Origin: Frateuria aurantia DSM 6220
Lineage (GTDB): Bacteria > Pseudomonadota > Gammaproteobacteria > Xanthomonadales > Rhodanobacteraceae
DNA length: 64,000 nucleotides
Assembly (NCBI RefSeq): GCF_000242255.2
Contig: NC_017033.1
Coordinates: forward strand, 372,001 to 436,000
Direction: 5' to 3'
In this document: in pieces, positions 8,397 to 16,969 of the stretch
How positions within the stretch are numbered: the stretch's first letter is position 1
How the letters are laid out: the number at the start of each line of letters is the position of its first letter
Program-made: the position numbers and the translations under genes
Notes under the pieces: model-generated
Told to the model about the DNA's origin: nothing
Databases searched by the model: none
What the model saw: only the letters and a program-made list of their open reading frames with translations

Positions 8397-11300
8397 ATGA
8401 ATGAGGCCGCAAATTCCGTCCTGCCGCTGACCCTGGCACAGCGCGGGCTATGGGTCGGACACAAGATCGCCGCCGCCGATGCGACGATGAACATCGCCGA
8501 GGCCCTGGAGATACGGGGCGAGCTGGACGTGCCGCTGTTCATGCAGGCCCTGCATCGTCTGGTGCAGGACATGGAGGCGGCGAGGGTGCAGATCACCGAG
8601 CGTGCCGGCACGCCATGGCAGTCGATACGCGATCAATATCACGGCGACTTGCCCTTCTTCGACTTCAGCGCCGCGGAGCAGCCGCTGGAGGCCGCCAGGG
8701 CTTGGATGCAACAGCGCTGTGCGGAGGCGGTCGATCTCGAGCGCGATGCATTGTGGTGCAGCGCGCTGTTCCGCCTCGGCCCGGAGCATCACCTCTGGTA
8801 CCAGCAGGCCCATCATGTCATCTACGACGGCTTCAGCGGGGGGCTTGCTGCGCGGCGTGTTGCGGAGATCTATACGTCCATGAAAAAGGGCGAGGCGCCT
8901 CCCGGCAGCGGCTTCGGGACCTTCGGCGATCTGGTGGCCGCCGACCGGGCCTATCGCGACTCGCCGCGATTCGAACGCGATCGTGCCTTCTGGCAGCAGC
9001 AACTGGCCGACCTGCCGGAAGCCGTCAGCCTGAGCCGGCATGGCCGCCATCGCAGCATGGGTGGTCTGCGTCGCAGCAGCGGTCAGCTGTCACCTGCCCA
9101 GGTCCGGCAGCTCGCCGAGCTGGGGCGGGCCCATGCGGCCAGCCTGCCGCAGGTGCTGATCAGCCTGGTGGCCGCCTATTACCACCGGGTGACGGGCGCG
9201 GACGAGCTGGTCATCGGCATGCCGGTGGCGGCCCGGGTCAGTCCGGCACTGCGGACGGTACCGGGCATGATGGCCAACGCGGTGGCCCTGCGGTTGCGGT
9301 TCGGCCCGCAGGACAGCGCCATCGACCTGCTGCGGCAGGTATCCCGCGTGGTGCGACAGGCCCTGCGTCATCAGCAGTATCGCTACGAGGACGTGCGACG
9401 GGACCTGGGCCTGCTGGGGCAGGATCGTCACATGGCGTGGCTTGGCGTCAATATCGAGCCTTTCGACTATCAACTGGATTTTGCCGGAGCCGAGGCGGTG
9501 CCGATCAACCTTTCCAACGGTTCGGTCGAGGATCTGACGGTATTCTTCTACGAGCGCGGCAACGGTCGCGCATTGCGCTTTGATTTCGATGCCAATCCGG
9601 CCCTGTACGGCGTGCCCGAACTGGAGCGTCACGCGGCCAGACTGTTGCGTCTGGCCGAGCTGGTGCTGGAGGATGCGGGTCGGCCGCTGGCCGACCTCGA
9701 TCTGCTGACCCCGCAGGAGCGCGAACTGATGCTGGTGCAGTGGCGGGGCCGGCCCCAGGCTGTCACCGCGGCCAGTCTGCCGGCACAACTCGAGTGCCGC
9801 GCGCGGCAGCAGCCCGAGGCTGTCGCGGTGCGCCATCGCGACGGCCAGCTCGGTTATGGCCAGTTGCAGACACGGGTGGACATGGTGGCGGCACTGCTGG
9901 TGGCCGAAGGGGTGATGGCCGGCGACCGGATCGCGATCGCGCTGCCGCGTGATCCCTTGCTGCTCGCGACCCTGCTGGCCGTGATGCGTCTGGGCGCGGC
10001 CTATGTGCCGCTCGATCCTGACGGGCCGCTGCAACGGACCGCCTGGGTGATCGAGGATGCGCAGCCGCGGTTGCTGCTGCTGGATCAGGCCGACGAGGCG
10101 AAGATTCCCGCTCACGGGGTCCGGCGTGTGCATCTGCCGCAGGCCGTGCGCGATTTCGGCGCCGCGCTCCTGCAGCGGCATGGCCGGCAGGATGACCAGG
10201 CTTCGGCCGGTACCAGTGCCTATGTGCTGTACACCTCCGGCTCTACCGGCCGGCCCAAGGGGGTGGAAATCAGCCAGTCCAATCTGTTGAGCTTCCTGCA
10301 GAGCATGCAGCAGGAACTGCAATTGGATCGAGGCAGCCGATTTCTGGCCCAGACCACCTTGGGTTTCGATATCGCCGCTCTTGAGCTGTATCTGCCCTTG
10401 CTGGCCGGAGCCTCGGTGGTGCTGGCGGATCAGTCGGAAATCCGCCAGCCGCGGCGCATGGCCGAATTGATCGCGGAGCAGGCCGTGACCCATGCCCAGG
10501 CGACACCCTCGCTGTGGCGGATGCTGCTGAGCGCGCGTCAGCTGCGTCTGGATGGCGTGCACGTGCTGGTGGGAGGGGAGGCCCTGGGGCGTGAACTGGC
10601 GGCGGAGTTGTGGCGTCGCGGGCGGCGCCTGAGCCAGTTGTACGGACCGACGGAGACCACGATATGGTCGACGATCCAGCATCTGGACAGCCTGCCGCAG
10701 GCGGTGCCGCCGATCGGCCGGCCGCTGGCCAATACCTTGCTGTACGTACTGGATCCGGCACTGCGCCCGACCCTTCTGGGAGCGGTGGGCGAACTTTACA
10801 TCGGCGGTCTGGGCGTGGCCAGAGGCTATGTCGGACGGCCGGAGCTGAATGCCGAACGTTTCATTGCCGATCCGTTTGCCGCTGACGGACAGCGGATCTA
10901 TCGCACCGGTGACCGGGTACGCTGGCGTGAGGATGGCTGCCTGGAATTCGTGGGCCGCACCGACAATCAGGTCAAGATCCGGGGGCACCGCGTCGAGCCG
11001 GGCGAGATCGAGCACCGGCTCGAAAGCCATCCGGCCGTGGCGCTGGCCGCGGTGACGGCCTGGCGGGACGAGCGCGGTGAAGTGGCACTGGCCGCCTATA
11101 TCAGCCCCCGTGAGGGTGAAGTGGCTGACCCCGAGGCCGTGCGCCGATATCTGGCAGCGTATCTGCCGGGGCACATGTTGCCCTCAACCCTGCAGGTGCT
11201 GCCGGTCCTGCCGCTCACGGCCAGCGGCAAGCTTGACCGCAAGGCCTTGCCGGCACCCGAGAGACCCGAAGGCGGGCAGTACGAACCCCCTGTGGGGCCG

Positions 11301-12404
11301 CTGGAACGCCAGCTGGCCGAATTGTGGCAGGACATCTTCGGACATGGACCGGTCGGGCGTCACGACAACTTCTTCGAGCTGGGCGGAGACTCGTTGACGG
11401 CCGCCCAGATGATGACCCGGTTGTCGGACCGGTTCGGTACCGAGCTGCCGCTGGGAACGCTGTTCGAATCGGCGAGCGTGGCGGGTCTGGCGGCACGTCT
11501 GCAGGATGGCACGGCCAGTCAGGACGACCCTTTGGCACCGGTGCTGTGTCTGCGACGAGGCGGGCAGCAGCTACCCTTGTTCTGCGTGCATCCCGTGGTC
11601 GGCCTGGGCTGGGCCTATGCGTCGCTGTTGCGGCATCTGGATGCCTCGATTCCGGTATATGCCCTGCAGGCCCACGGTCTGCGCGACCTTTCCCGCCTGC
11701 CTGGAAGCCTGGAAGCGATGGCAGGCTGCTATCTGGTCGAGGTGAGAAGGATTCAGCCGCAGGGGCCATATCGGCTGCTGGGCTGGTCGTTGGGCGGCAT
11801 GGTGGTGCAGGCCATGGCGGCCCAGTTGCAGGACCAGGGTGAAAAGGTCGAATTTCTCGGACTGATGGACGCCTACCCCTTTGTCGGACCGGCCTCCGAC
11901 GAGGTGGATGACGAGGCGCGGCAGGCCATGGCGGCACTGCAGTTTCTTGGCGTGCAGCCGGACCCGGCCGGGCCGGTTCCGCAGACCATGCAGGCGGTGG
12001 CCGACGTGCTGTGCCGGGTCTACGGTCTGGAACAGCTGCCGCTGGTACAGAGCCTGCGGCGCGATGATCCAGACCTGCTCCGGCGGGTGGCGGCGCTGAC
12101 GCGCCATCACCTGGAGCTGGCGCGCCGGCATCTGCCACCCTCGCTGAATGGCCGCGCGGTGTATTTCCAGGCCGCGCCGGCGGAAGGCGTGGCCTTGTCC
12201 TGTCTGCTGCAATACCGGCCCTCGGCCTGGGATCCCTATATCCACGGGGGGCTGGAGCTGCATGCGATGAGTTGTACCCATCAGGCGATGCTGGATCCGC
12301 CTTTCGCGGCGGAGATCGGCGCGGTGCTGGATCGCCTGCTGGGGCCTGCGGGCAGGCCCGGATATGTCGTGAGCCGACAGCGCGGAGATGCCGCATATGC
12401 CTGA
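8397..12404 (+). CDS. Single-module NRPS, C-A-T-TE, predicted glycine-activating
   Basis: A complete 1335-residue nonribosomal peptide synthetase. Condensation domain residues about 10-430 with active site HHVIYDG (139-145). Adenylation domain about 450-960 with TSGSTGRPKG (613-622), YGPTETT (from 749) and SGKLDRK (K945). Carrier domain with the phosphopantetheine Ser999 in LGGDSL. Thioesterase about 1045-1320 with S1131 (GWSLGG), D1158 and H1295. Aligning the pocket to GrsA by eye gives D658 I659 L662 Q701 L724 G726 L748 I756 W757 K945 (DILQLGLIWK), the published glycine code. The layout matches EntF and the one-module serrawettin W1 synthetase SwrW. No upstream module, MbtH protein or carrier-activating enzyme is nearby, so the condensation domain probably takes an acyl-CoA or acyl-ACP. 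The next gene overlaps by 8 bp. Confidence 0.93.
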   Translation: MNEAANSVLPLTLAQRGLWVGHKIAAADATMNIAEALEIRGELDVPLFMQALHRLVQDMEAARVQITERAGTPWQSIRDQYHGDLPFFDFSAAEQPLEAARAWMQQRCAEAVDLERDALWCSALFRLGPEHHLWYQQAHHVIYDGFSGGLAARRVAEIYTSMKKGEAPPGSGFGTFGDLVAADRAYRDSPRFERDRAFWQQQLADLPEAVSLSRHGRHRSMGGLRRSSGQLSPAQVRQLAELGRAHAASLPQVLISLVAAYYHRVTGADELVIGMPVAARVSPALRTVPGMMANAVALRLRFGPQDSAIDLLRQVSRVVRQALRHQQYRYEDVRRDLGLLGQDRHMAWLGVNIEPFDYQLDFAGAEAVPINLSNGSVEDLTVFFYERGNGRALRFDFDANPALYGVPELERHAARLLRLAELVLEDAGRPLADLDLLTPQERELMLVQWRGRPQAVTAASLPAQLECRARQQPEAVAVRHRDGQLGYGQLQTRVDMVAALLVAEGVMAGDRIAIALPRDPLLLATLLAVMRLGAAYVPLDPDGPLQRTAWVIEDAQPRLLLLDQADEAKIPAHGVRRVHLPQAVRDFGAALLQRHGRQDDQASAGTSAYVLYTSGSTGRPKGVEISQSNLLSFLQSMQQELQLDRGSRFLAQTTLGFDIAALELYLPLLAGASVVLADQSEIRQPRRMAELIAEQAVTHAQATPSLWRMLLSARQLRLDGVHVLVGGEALGRELAAELWRRGRRLSQLYGPTETTIWSTIQHLDSLPQAVPPIGRPLANTLLYVLDPALRPTLLGAVGELYIGGLGVARGYVGRPELNAERFIADPFAADGQRIYRTGDRVRWREDGCLEFVGRTDNQVKIRGHRVEPGEIEHRLESHPAVALAAVTAWRDERGEVALAAYISPREGEVADPEAVRRYLAAYLPGHMLPSTLQVLPVLPLTASGKLDRKALPAPERPEGGQYEPPVGPLERQLAELWQDIFGHGPVGRHDNFFELGGDSLTAAQMMTRLSDRFGTELPLGTLFESASVAGLAARLQDGTASQDDPLAPVLCLRRGGQQLPLFCVHPVVGLGWAYASLLRHLDASIPVYALQAHGLRDLSRLPGSLEAMAGCYLVEVRRIQPQGPYRLLGWSLGGMVVQAMAAQLQDQGEKVEFLGLMDAYPFVGPASDEVDDEARQAMAALQFLGVQPDPAGPVPQTMQAVADVLCRVYGLEQLPLVQSLRRDDPDLLRRVAALTRHHLELARRHLPPSLNGRAVYFQAAPAEGVALSCLLQYRPSAWDPYIHGGLELHAMSCTHQAMLDPPFAAEIGAVLDRLLGPAGRPGYVVSRQRGDAAYA

Positions 12405-13719
12405 TGCCGGCATGTCGGGCCAGCGGATCGCGCTGTTCACCATCGGCACCCAGGGTGATATCCGGCCCTGTCTGGCGCTGGGACGGGGGCTGCAGCAGCA
12501 GGGACATTCGGTACGGGTGGTGACCAGCCTCAACTTCGAGACCTGGATCCGCCGTCAGGGTCTGGATTTCGCCCCGCTGACGGCAGATTTCCAGGCCTTG
12601 CTGACGGCGGAGCGGGAGCTGGCCGATCAGGGGCTCAACATGCGCAGGATGGCGGCATTGTTCCGCACACGCTTCGAAGAATGGGCGGGCAGCTGGGCGG
12701 TCGAAGGACTCCAGGCCAGCGAAGGGGCGAGCCTGCTGCTGGGAGTGGGCAACAGCACCTTGCTGGCCCAGGCGCTGGCCGAGGTCCGCGGGCTGCCCTT
12801 TGTGCGGGTCCAGCTGCAGCCATTGACGCCCTCGCGATACCTGCCACCGATGCTGCTGGCCGGGCGCAGGTATCCGCCACAGCTCAGTCTGGCCGCCTAT
12901 CAGTTGCTGCGCCTGCTGGTCTGGTACGTGATGCAGCCTGCCATCAATCGGCGGGTCAGACCCCAGCTCGGGCTGCGGCCCTATCCCTGGCATGGCCCGT
13001 ACTTCAGCGAAACCGGCCTCAGGGCACGGGTCCTGTATGGCTTCAGTCGGCATGTGCTGCCTCCGCCACCGGACTGGCCGGCTTCGGCCATGGTCTGTGG
13101 CTACTGGTTTCTGGATGAGCCGGACTGGCGTCCGGATGCCGAGCTCCAGAGGTTTCTGGAAGCCGGCGAGCCCCCGGTCTACGTCGGCTTCGGCAGCATG
13201 GTCAGCGGCGATGCCGAAACCTTCACCCGGCAGATCATCGACAGCTTGCATCGCAGCGGCAGACGGGTGGTTCTGGCCACCGGCTGGGGGGCTATGAGCG
13301 CACCGCCGGGACGGCTTGACGAGCGGCTGCTGGTGATCCGCGAGGCGCCCCATGACGGACTGCTGCCGCTGATGGCCGCGGCCGTCCACCATGGTGGAGC
13401 TGGCACCACGGCGGCCGTGGTCAGGGCCGGGATTCCATCGGTGGTCGTACCTTTCTATGGCGACCAACCCTTCTGGGCACGCCGGCTGCAGGCCATCGGC
13501 GTGGCTGGCGCGCCTCTGTCGCGAGTAGAGGTGGGTCAGGGAGCTCTGGTGCCTGCGTTGGCCCGGATACTGCAACCGGCCATGCGCAGGTCGGCTGCTG
13601 CACTGGCCCGCCAGCTGGCGGCCGAAGACGGGGTGGCGACCGCCATCGGGCAATTGCGGGCATGGGATCTGCTGTCCGGCGGAGCGATCCTTCCGTTCGC
13701 TGCGGGAGCGCCGGCATGA
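12397..13719 (+). CDS. GT1-family glycosyltransferase (RhlB / sterol glucosyltransferase-like)
   Basis: A 440-residue GT-B enzyme that would move a sugar from a nucleotide-sugar to a lipid or peptide acceptor. The N-terminal IALFTIGTQGDIRP loop and the C-terminal donor-binding block with HHGGAGTTAA and FYGDQPFW are typical of the MGT/UGT group, which includes RhlB and the sterol glucosyltransferases. No signal peptide is seen, so it is probably cytoplasmic. ATG 12397 was chosen because GGAG lies nine bases before it; ATG 12388 directly abuts GGAG. It overlaps the NRPS stop by 8 bp and shares 4 bp (ATGA) with the next gene, implying coupled translation. Confidence 0.88.
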   Translation: MPDAGMSGQRIALFTIGTQGDIRPCLALGRGLQQQGHSVRVVTSLNFETWIRRQGLDFAPLTADFQALLTAERELADQGLNMRRMAALFRTRFEEWAGSWAVEGLQASEGASLLLGVGNSTLLAQALAEVRGLPFVRVQLQPLTPSRYLPPMLLAGRRYPPQLSLAAYQLLRLLVWYVMQPAINRRVRPQLGLRPYPWHGPYFSETGLRARVLYGFSRHVLPPPPDWPASAMVCGYWFLDEPDWRPDAELQRFLEAGEPPVYVGFGSMVSGDAETFTRQIIDSLHRSGRRVVLATGWGAMSAPPGRLDERLLVIREAPHDGLLPLMAAAVHHGGAGTTAAVVRAGIPSVVVPFYGDQPFWARRLQAIGVAGAPLSRVEVGQGALVPALARILQPAMRRSAAALARQLAAEDGVATAIGQLRAWDLLSGGAILPFAAGAPA

Positions 13720-15965
13720 GCGGCCCCCGCGGATGGCCGGTGTCGGGCTGGTTCACCGCCTTGGCGTTGCTGCTGCGCGCCGGCCTGCACCCGCGACCGC
13801 CGGCACTGGACGTGCAGCAGCGGCTGGCGATGCTGCCGCTGGCTGGAGCGCCGCTGAGCCAGCCGGTGCGGATTCGCTGGAACGCTCGTCAGGTGCCGAT
13901 GGTCGAAGCGGACAGCGACGAGGACTTGATGGTGGCTCTGGGGGTGGTGCATGCCCATTTGCGGCTGGGTCAGATCGAAGTGCTGAGACGTCTGTCGCAA
14001 GGGAGGCTGTCGGAGATGATCGGCCCGCTGGGCTTGTCCGTCGACCAGTCCTTGCGCGCCCTGGATCTGGGACGTGCCGTTCCCGCGATGCTGGCGCAGA
14101 TGCCTGATCAGGATCGGCGGCTGGGCGAAAGCTTTGTGGCCGGTCTCAATCATGGCCTGCTGGGGGCGGCGGGGCTGCCGCCCGAATTTGCCCTGCTCGG
14201 CCTGCGGGCCGAAGCCTGGACCCTGGCCGAGTGGCTGCAATTCGCGCGGCTGGCGGCGGTGGATATCAGCTGGCTGGTCTGGCAGCAGTTGCTGCCTTTG
14301 CGCCAGCAGATGGATCGCGGGCAGTGGCAGGCCTTGTGGCCGCGGCTGTGTCAGGCCGGCATGCCCGGCAGCGGGGTGCTGGATGCCCGTGAGCCGATGA
14401 GCCGGGCGTTGTCCGGGCTGCTGCGCAGTGGCAGCAATGCGGTGGCAGTGGCGGCGGCCCGCACGCGTGGCGGTGGAGGGCTGCTGGCCAGTGATCCGCA
14501 TCTGCCTCTGCAGCTGCCTTCGGCCTGGCTGTTGGCGGGCTGGCGCTCGCCCGGCTTTCATTGCGTGGGAATGATGATGCCGGGGCTGCCATTCATGCTG
14601 CTGGGACGCAATTCCTGGCTTGCCTGGGGCGGCACCAGCCTGCATGCCCAGAGCAGTGACCTGTATGACGTTTCGCATCTGCCGGCGGAGGACTTCAGCC
14701 ACCATCGGCAAGAGGTCCGGCTGCGTGGCGGCGGGCGTCGCTGGCTGCAATGGCGTGAGTGCGCCCTGGGTCCGGTGGTATCGGAGGGGGCGCTGTGGTC
14801 ATCCCGGCGGCCTTTGGCGCTGCGCTGGGTCGGACATCAGCCCAGCAACGAGCTGGGTGCGATGCTGGCTGTGGCGAGGGCCCGCGATGTGGCCGGGTTC
14901 CGGCAGGCGCTGGCGCCGTATGCGGTATCCGGCGCGAATATGGTCTGCTGTGACAGGGCTGGTGACGTCGCCCATCTGCTGGCGGCCCGGTTGCCGCAGC
15001 GGGGCAGTGGCGTGCCGCCCGATCTGGTGCTGGAGCCGGGGGACGACGCGCACTGGCGAGGGTTGCTGGGCAGTCAGCAGCTGCCGATGCGATTCAACCC
15101 GCCGGAAGGCGTCGTGGTTTCGGCCAACCAGCCGCCGCCACAGGGCGGCCCGCCGGTCGGCTGGTTCTTTGCCCCGGCGGATCGGGCCGAGCGCTGGCAG
15201 CATCTGTTGCAGGCGGCCACGCTGCTGGACGCCGGGCAGCTGAAGATGATGCAGCGGGATGTGACCTGTCCCGGCAGTCTGGCCTTGTGCCAGACCTGGC
15301 TGGCCTGGATCCCGCGGGACCGGCTCGGCTCCCGGACGCGAGCGGTGGTGGATCTGCTGGCGCACTGGGACGGGCGGTATGCTGCCGATTCCGCTGCCGC
15401 GCTCGCCTTCGAGCTGTTGCAGAGCCGGCTGGCCTACGGGCTGCGCCGGCGGGCGCAGATGCGGGCTTACCAGGCGGTATGGATGCAGCGCCGACTGCTG
15501 GCCGAAGACATGGCCGCGCTGGCGCCGGACCAGCGACTGCAGCAACTCTTGCAGGCCTTGCCATGGGTGGCACGGCGCTTGCGCCGGCATCGAAGCTGGG
15601 GGCAGGCCCATCGCCTGCAGCCGCGCCATCCGCTGGCCTGGCTGCCGGGCTGGGCGCACTGCGTCGAGCCGGAGTCGATGGCCGGGGAGGGCGGGCAGAC
15701 CACGATCTGCAAGAGCGGACATGGCCTGGTGCGGGGACGGCATCGCGCCAGTTTCGGTTCCTGTGCCCGCCAGGTCTGCGATCTGGCGGATCCGGATGCC
15801 AATGATTTCGTGCTGCTGGGCGGGCAGGACGGCTGGCCGGGCAGTGATACCTGTCTCGATCAATTGGCCCTGTGGCGGCGGGGGGACTATATCCGCCTGC
15901 CGCTGACGGCGGCGGCGGTGGCGCAGGGCTATCCTCATCTGACCGTGTTGCTGCCTGCACCATGA
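13716..15965 (+). CDS. Penicillin-amidase-family Ntn acylase
   Basis: Predicted self-cleaving acylase of 749 residues. The alpha-chain signature ALGVVHAHLRLGQIEVLRR and the G239-S240-N241 junction, followed by SDPHLPLQLPSAW, are family hallmarks; Ser240 would be the nucleophile freed by autoproteolysis. Relatives remove or add acyl chains: penicillin G acylase, AHL acylases, and PvdQ, which trims the acyl chain of a pyoverdine precursor. In this operon it could trim or exchange the fatty acid on the NRPS product. The N-terminus (GWFTALALLLRAGL) is only weakly signal-like, so export to the periplasm, usual for the family, is uncertain. Start and stop form ATGA overlaps with both neighbours. 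Confidence 0.85.
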   Translation: MSGPRGWPVSGWFTALALLLRAGLHPRPPALDVQQRLAMLPLAGAPLSQPVRIRWNARQVPMVEADSDEDLMVALGVVHAHLRLGQIEVLRRLSQGRLSEMIGPLGLSVDQSLRALDLGRAVPAMLAQMPDQDRRLGESFVAGLNHGLLGAAGLPPEFALLGLRAEAWTLAEWLQFARLAAVDISWLVWQQLLPLRQQMDRGQWQALWPRLCQAGMPGSGVLDAREPMSRALSGLLRSGSNAVAVAAARTRGGGGLLASDPHLPLQLPSAWLLAGWRSPGFHCVGMMMPGLPFMLLGRNSWLAWGGTSLHAQSSDLYDVSHLPAEDFSHHRQEVRLRGGGRRWLQWRECALGPVVSEGALWSSRRPLALRWVGHQPSNELGAMLAVARARDVAGFRQALAPYAVSGANMVCCDRAGDVAHLLAARLPQRGSGVPPDLVLEPGDDAHWRGLLGSQQLPMRFNPPEGVVVSANQPPPQGGPPVGWFFAPADRAERWQHLLQAATLLDAGQLKMMQRDVTCPGSLALCQTWLAWIPRDRLGSRTRAVVDLLAHWDGRYAADSAAALAFELLQSRLAYGLRRRAQMRAYQAVWMQRRLLAEDMAALAPDQRLQQLLQALPWVARRLRRHRSWGQAHRLQPRHPLAWLPGWAHCVEPESMAGEGGQTTICKSGHGLVRGRHRASFGSCARQVCDLADPDANDFVLLGGQDGWPGSDTCLDQLALWRRGDYIRLPLTAAAVAQGYPHLTVLLPAP

Positions 15966-16942
15966 GCAGCGAGCCACTCCCTCTACCCAGGCGGTCGCGC
16001 ATGGCCGGCGAGCTGCCGGGTACACCGCTTGCCGGCCTGATCCTGGTGCTGTTCCGGCCGCAACCCTCCGATCTGGAGCGATGGCTGGAAGCCGGGGCGG
16101 GGCTGCCGCTCGGGGTAGCGGTGGACAACTCCGAAACGGTAGATATCCGTCTGCATGCCCGCTTGCGTCGGGCCGGCATCGAGGTGCTGGTCAATCACAA
16201 CCGGGGTGGCCTGGCCGGCGCCTACAATCGGGGAGCTGAGTGGCTGCTGGCCCGGGGCTGCGAGCTGATCTTCCTTTTCGACCAGGACTCGAGGCTGCGC
16301 ACGGGATTTTTCGAGCGGATGCTGGCTGCCGCCGCGGGGCTGGCGGGGCAGCCGTTCATCCTCGGTCCCGTGATCTATGAGCGCCGGCTGCAACGTTACA
16401 TGCCGGTGCTCGATCCCGCACCGGGCTGGCCGCGCCCGGTCCCGATGGATGGCAAGGGCAAAGAACTGGTGCCCAGTCTCTGCGTGATCTCGTCCGGATC
16501 GGCAATCTCGGCGGCGGCCTGGCATCGGCTTGGCGGTTTCCGCGAGGACTATTTCATCGAATACCTGGATGTCGAATATGCCTTGCGGGCCTGGCATCGG
16601 GGCGTGCCGGTCTATACCCATGCCGCTGCCGTGCTGGAGCAGCAGGCGGGCGACATCGTGCGGCATGGTCGCCATTATTCGACCTGGCATCCGGCCTGGC
16701 GACGTTATTACATGGCGCGCAACGCCATGCATGCCCTGCGTCTGTATCCGGGACGGCGCGGGTTGCTGTTCGGCGGGCTGTGCCTGCTGCTGTATCAGGC
16801 CTGCGGCGTGCTGCGCTTCGAGAGAGCCCGCCGCCACAAGCTGGCGGCGATGCTGATCGGTCTTGTCGACGGTCTGCGCGGACGCATGGGGCGGCTGGAA
16901 GACCGGCATGCCCGGCGATGGCGCAGCTGGCGAGCCGGTTGA
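15962..16942 (+). CDS. GT2-family glycosyltransferase, rhamnosyltransferase-like
   Basis: A 326-residue GT-A glycosyltransferase. The VAVDNSE strand, the N-x-G-x-x-x-A-Y-N-R-G block (NRGGLAGAYNRG) and FDQDS in place of a DXD motif are the pattern of RfbF/RhlC-type rhamnosyltransferases; YFIEYLDVEYALR is the usual acceptor-side ED-like region. A hydrophobic stretch near residues 265-285 (LLFGGLCLLLYQACGVL) may anchor it to the membrane. It is the last gene of the four-gene operon (4-bp overlap with the acylase) and converges on metF. Paired with a GT1 enzyme it recalls RhlB-RhlC, which add two rhamnoses in sequence. No sugar-nucleotide genes are present. Confidence 0.82.
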   Translation: MSSEPLPLPRRSRMAGELPGTPLAGLILVLFRPQPSDLERWLEAGAGLPLGVAVDNSETVDIRLHARLRRAGIEVLVNHNRGGLAGAYNRGAEWLLARGCELIFLFDQDSRLRTGFFERMLAAAAGLAGQPFILGPVIYERRLQRYMPVLDPAPGWPRPVPMDGKGKELVPSLCVISSGSAISAAAWHRLGGFREDYFIEYLDVEYALRAWHRGVPVYTHAAAVLEQQAGDIVRHGRHYSTWHPAWRRYYMARNAMHALRLYPGRRGLLFGGLCLLLYQACGVLRFERARRHKLAAMLIGLVDGLRGRMGRLEDRHARRWRSWRAG

Positions 16943-16969
16943 GTCCGCTGTTGGCGGGCGACCGCCGGC

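Noticed and set aside
11215-13653. 812-codon minus-strand frame across the NRPS end and the GT1 gene
   Set aside because: Pro/Arg/Ala-rich shadow opposite two well-supported genes.
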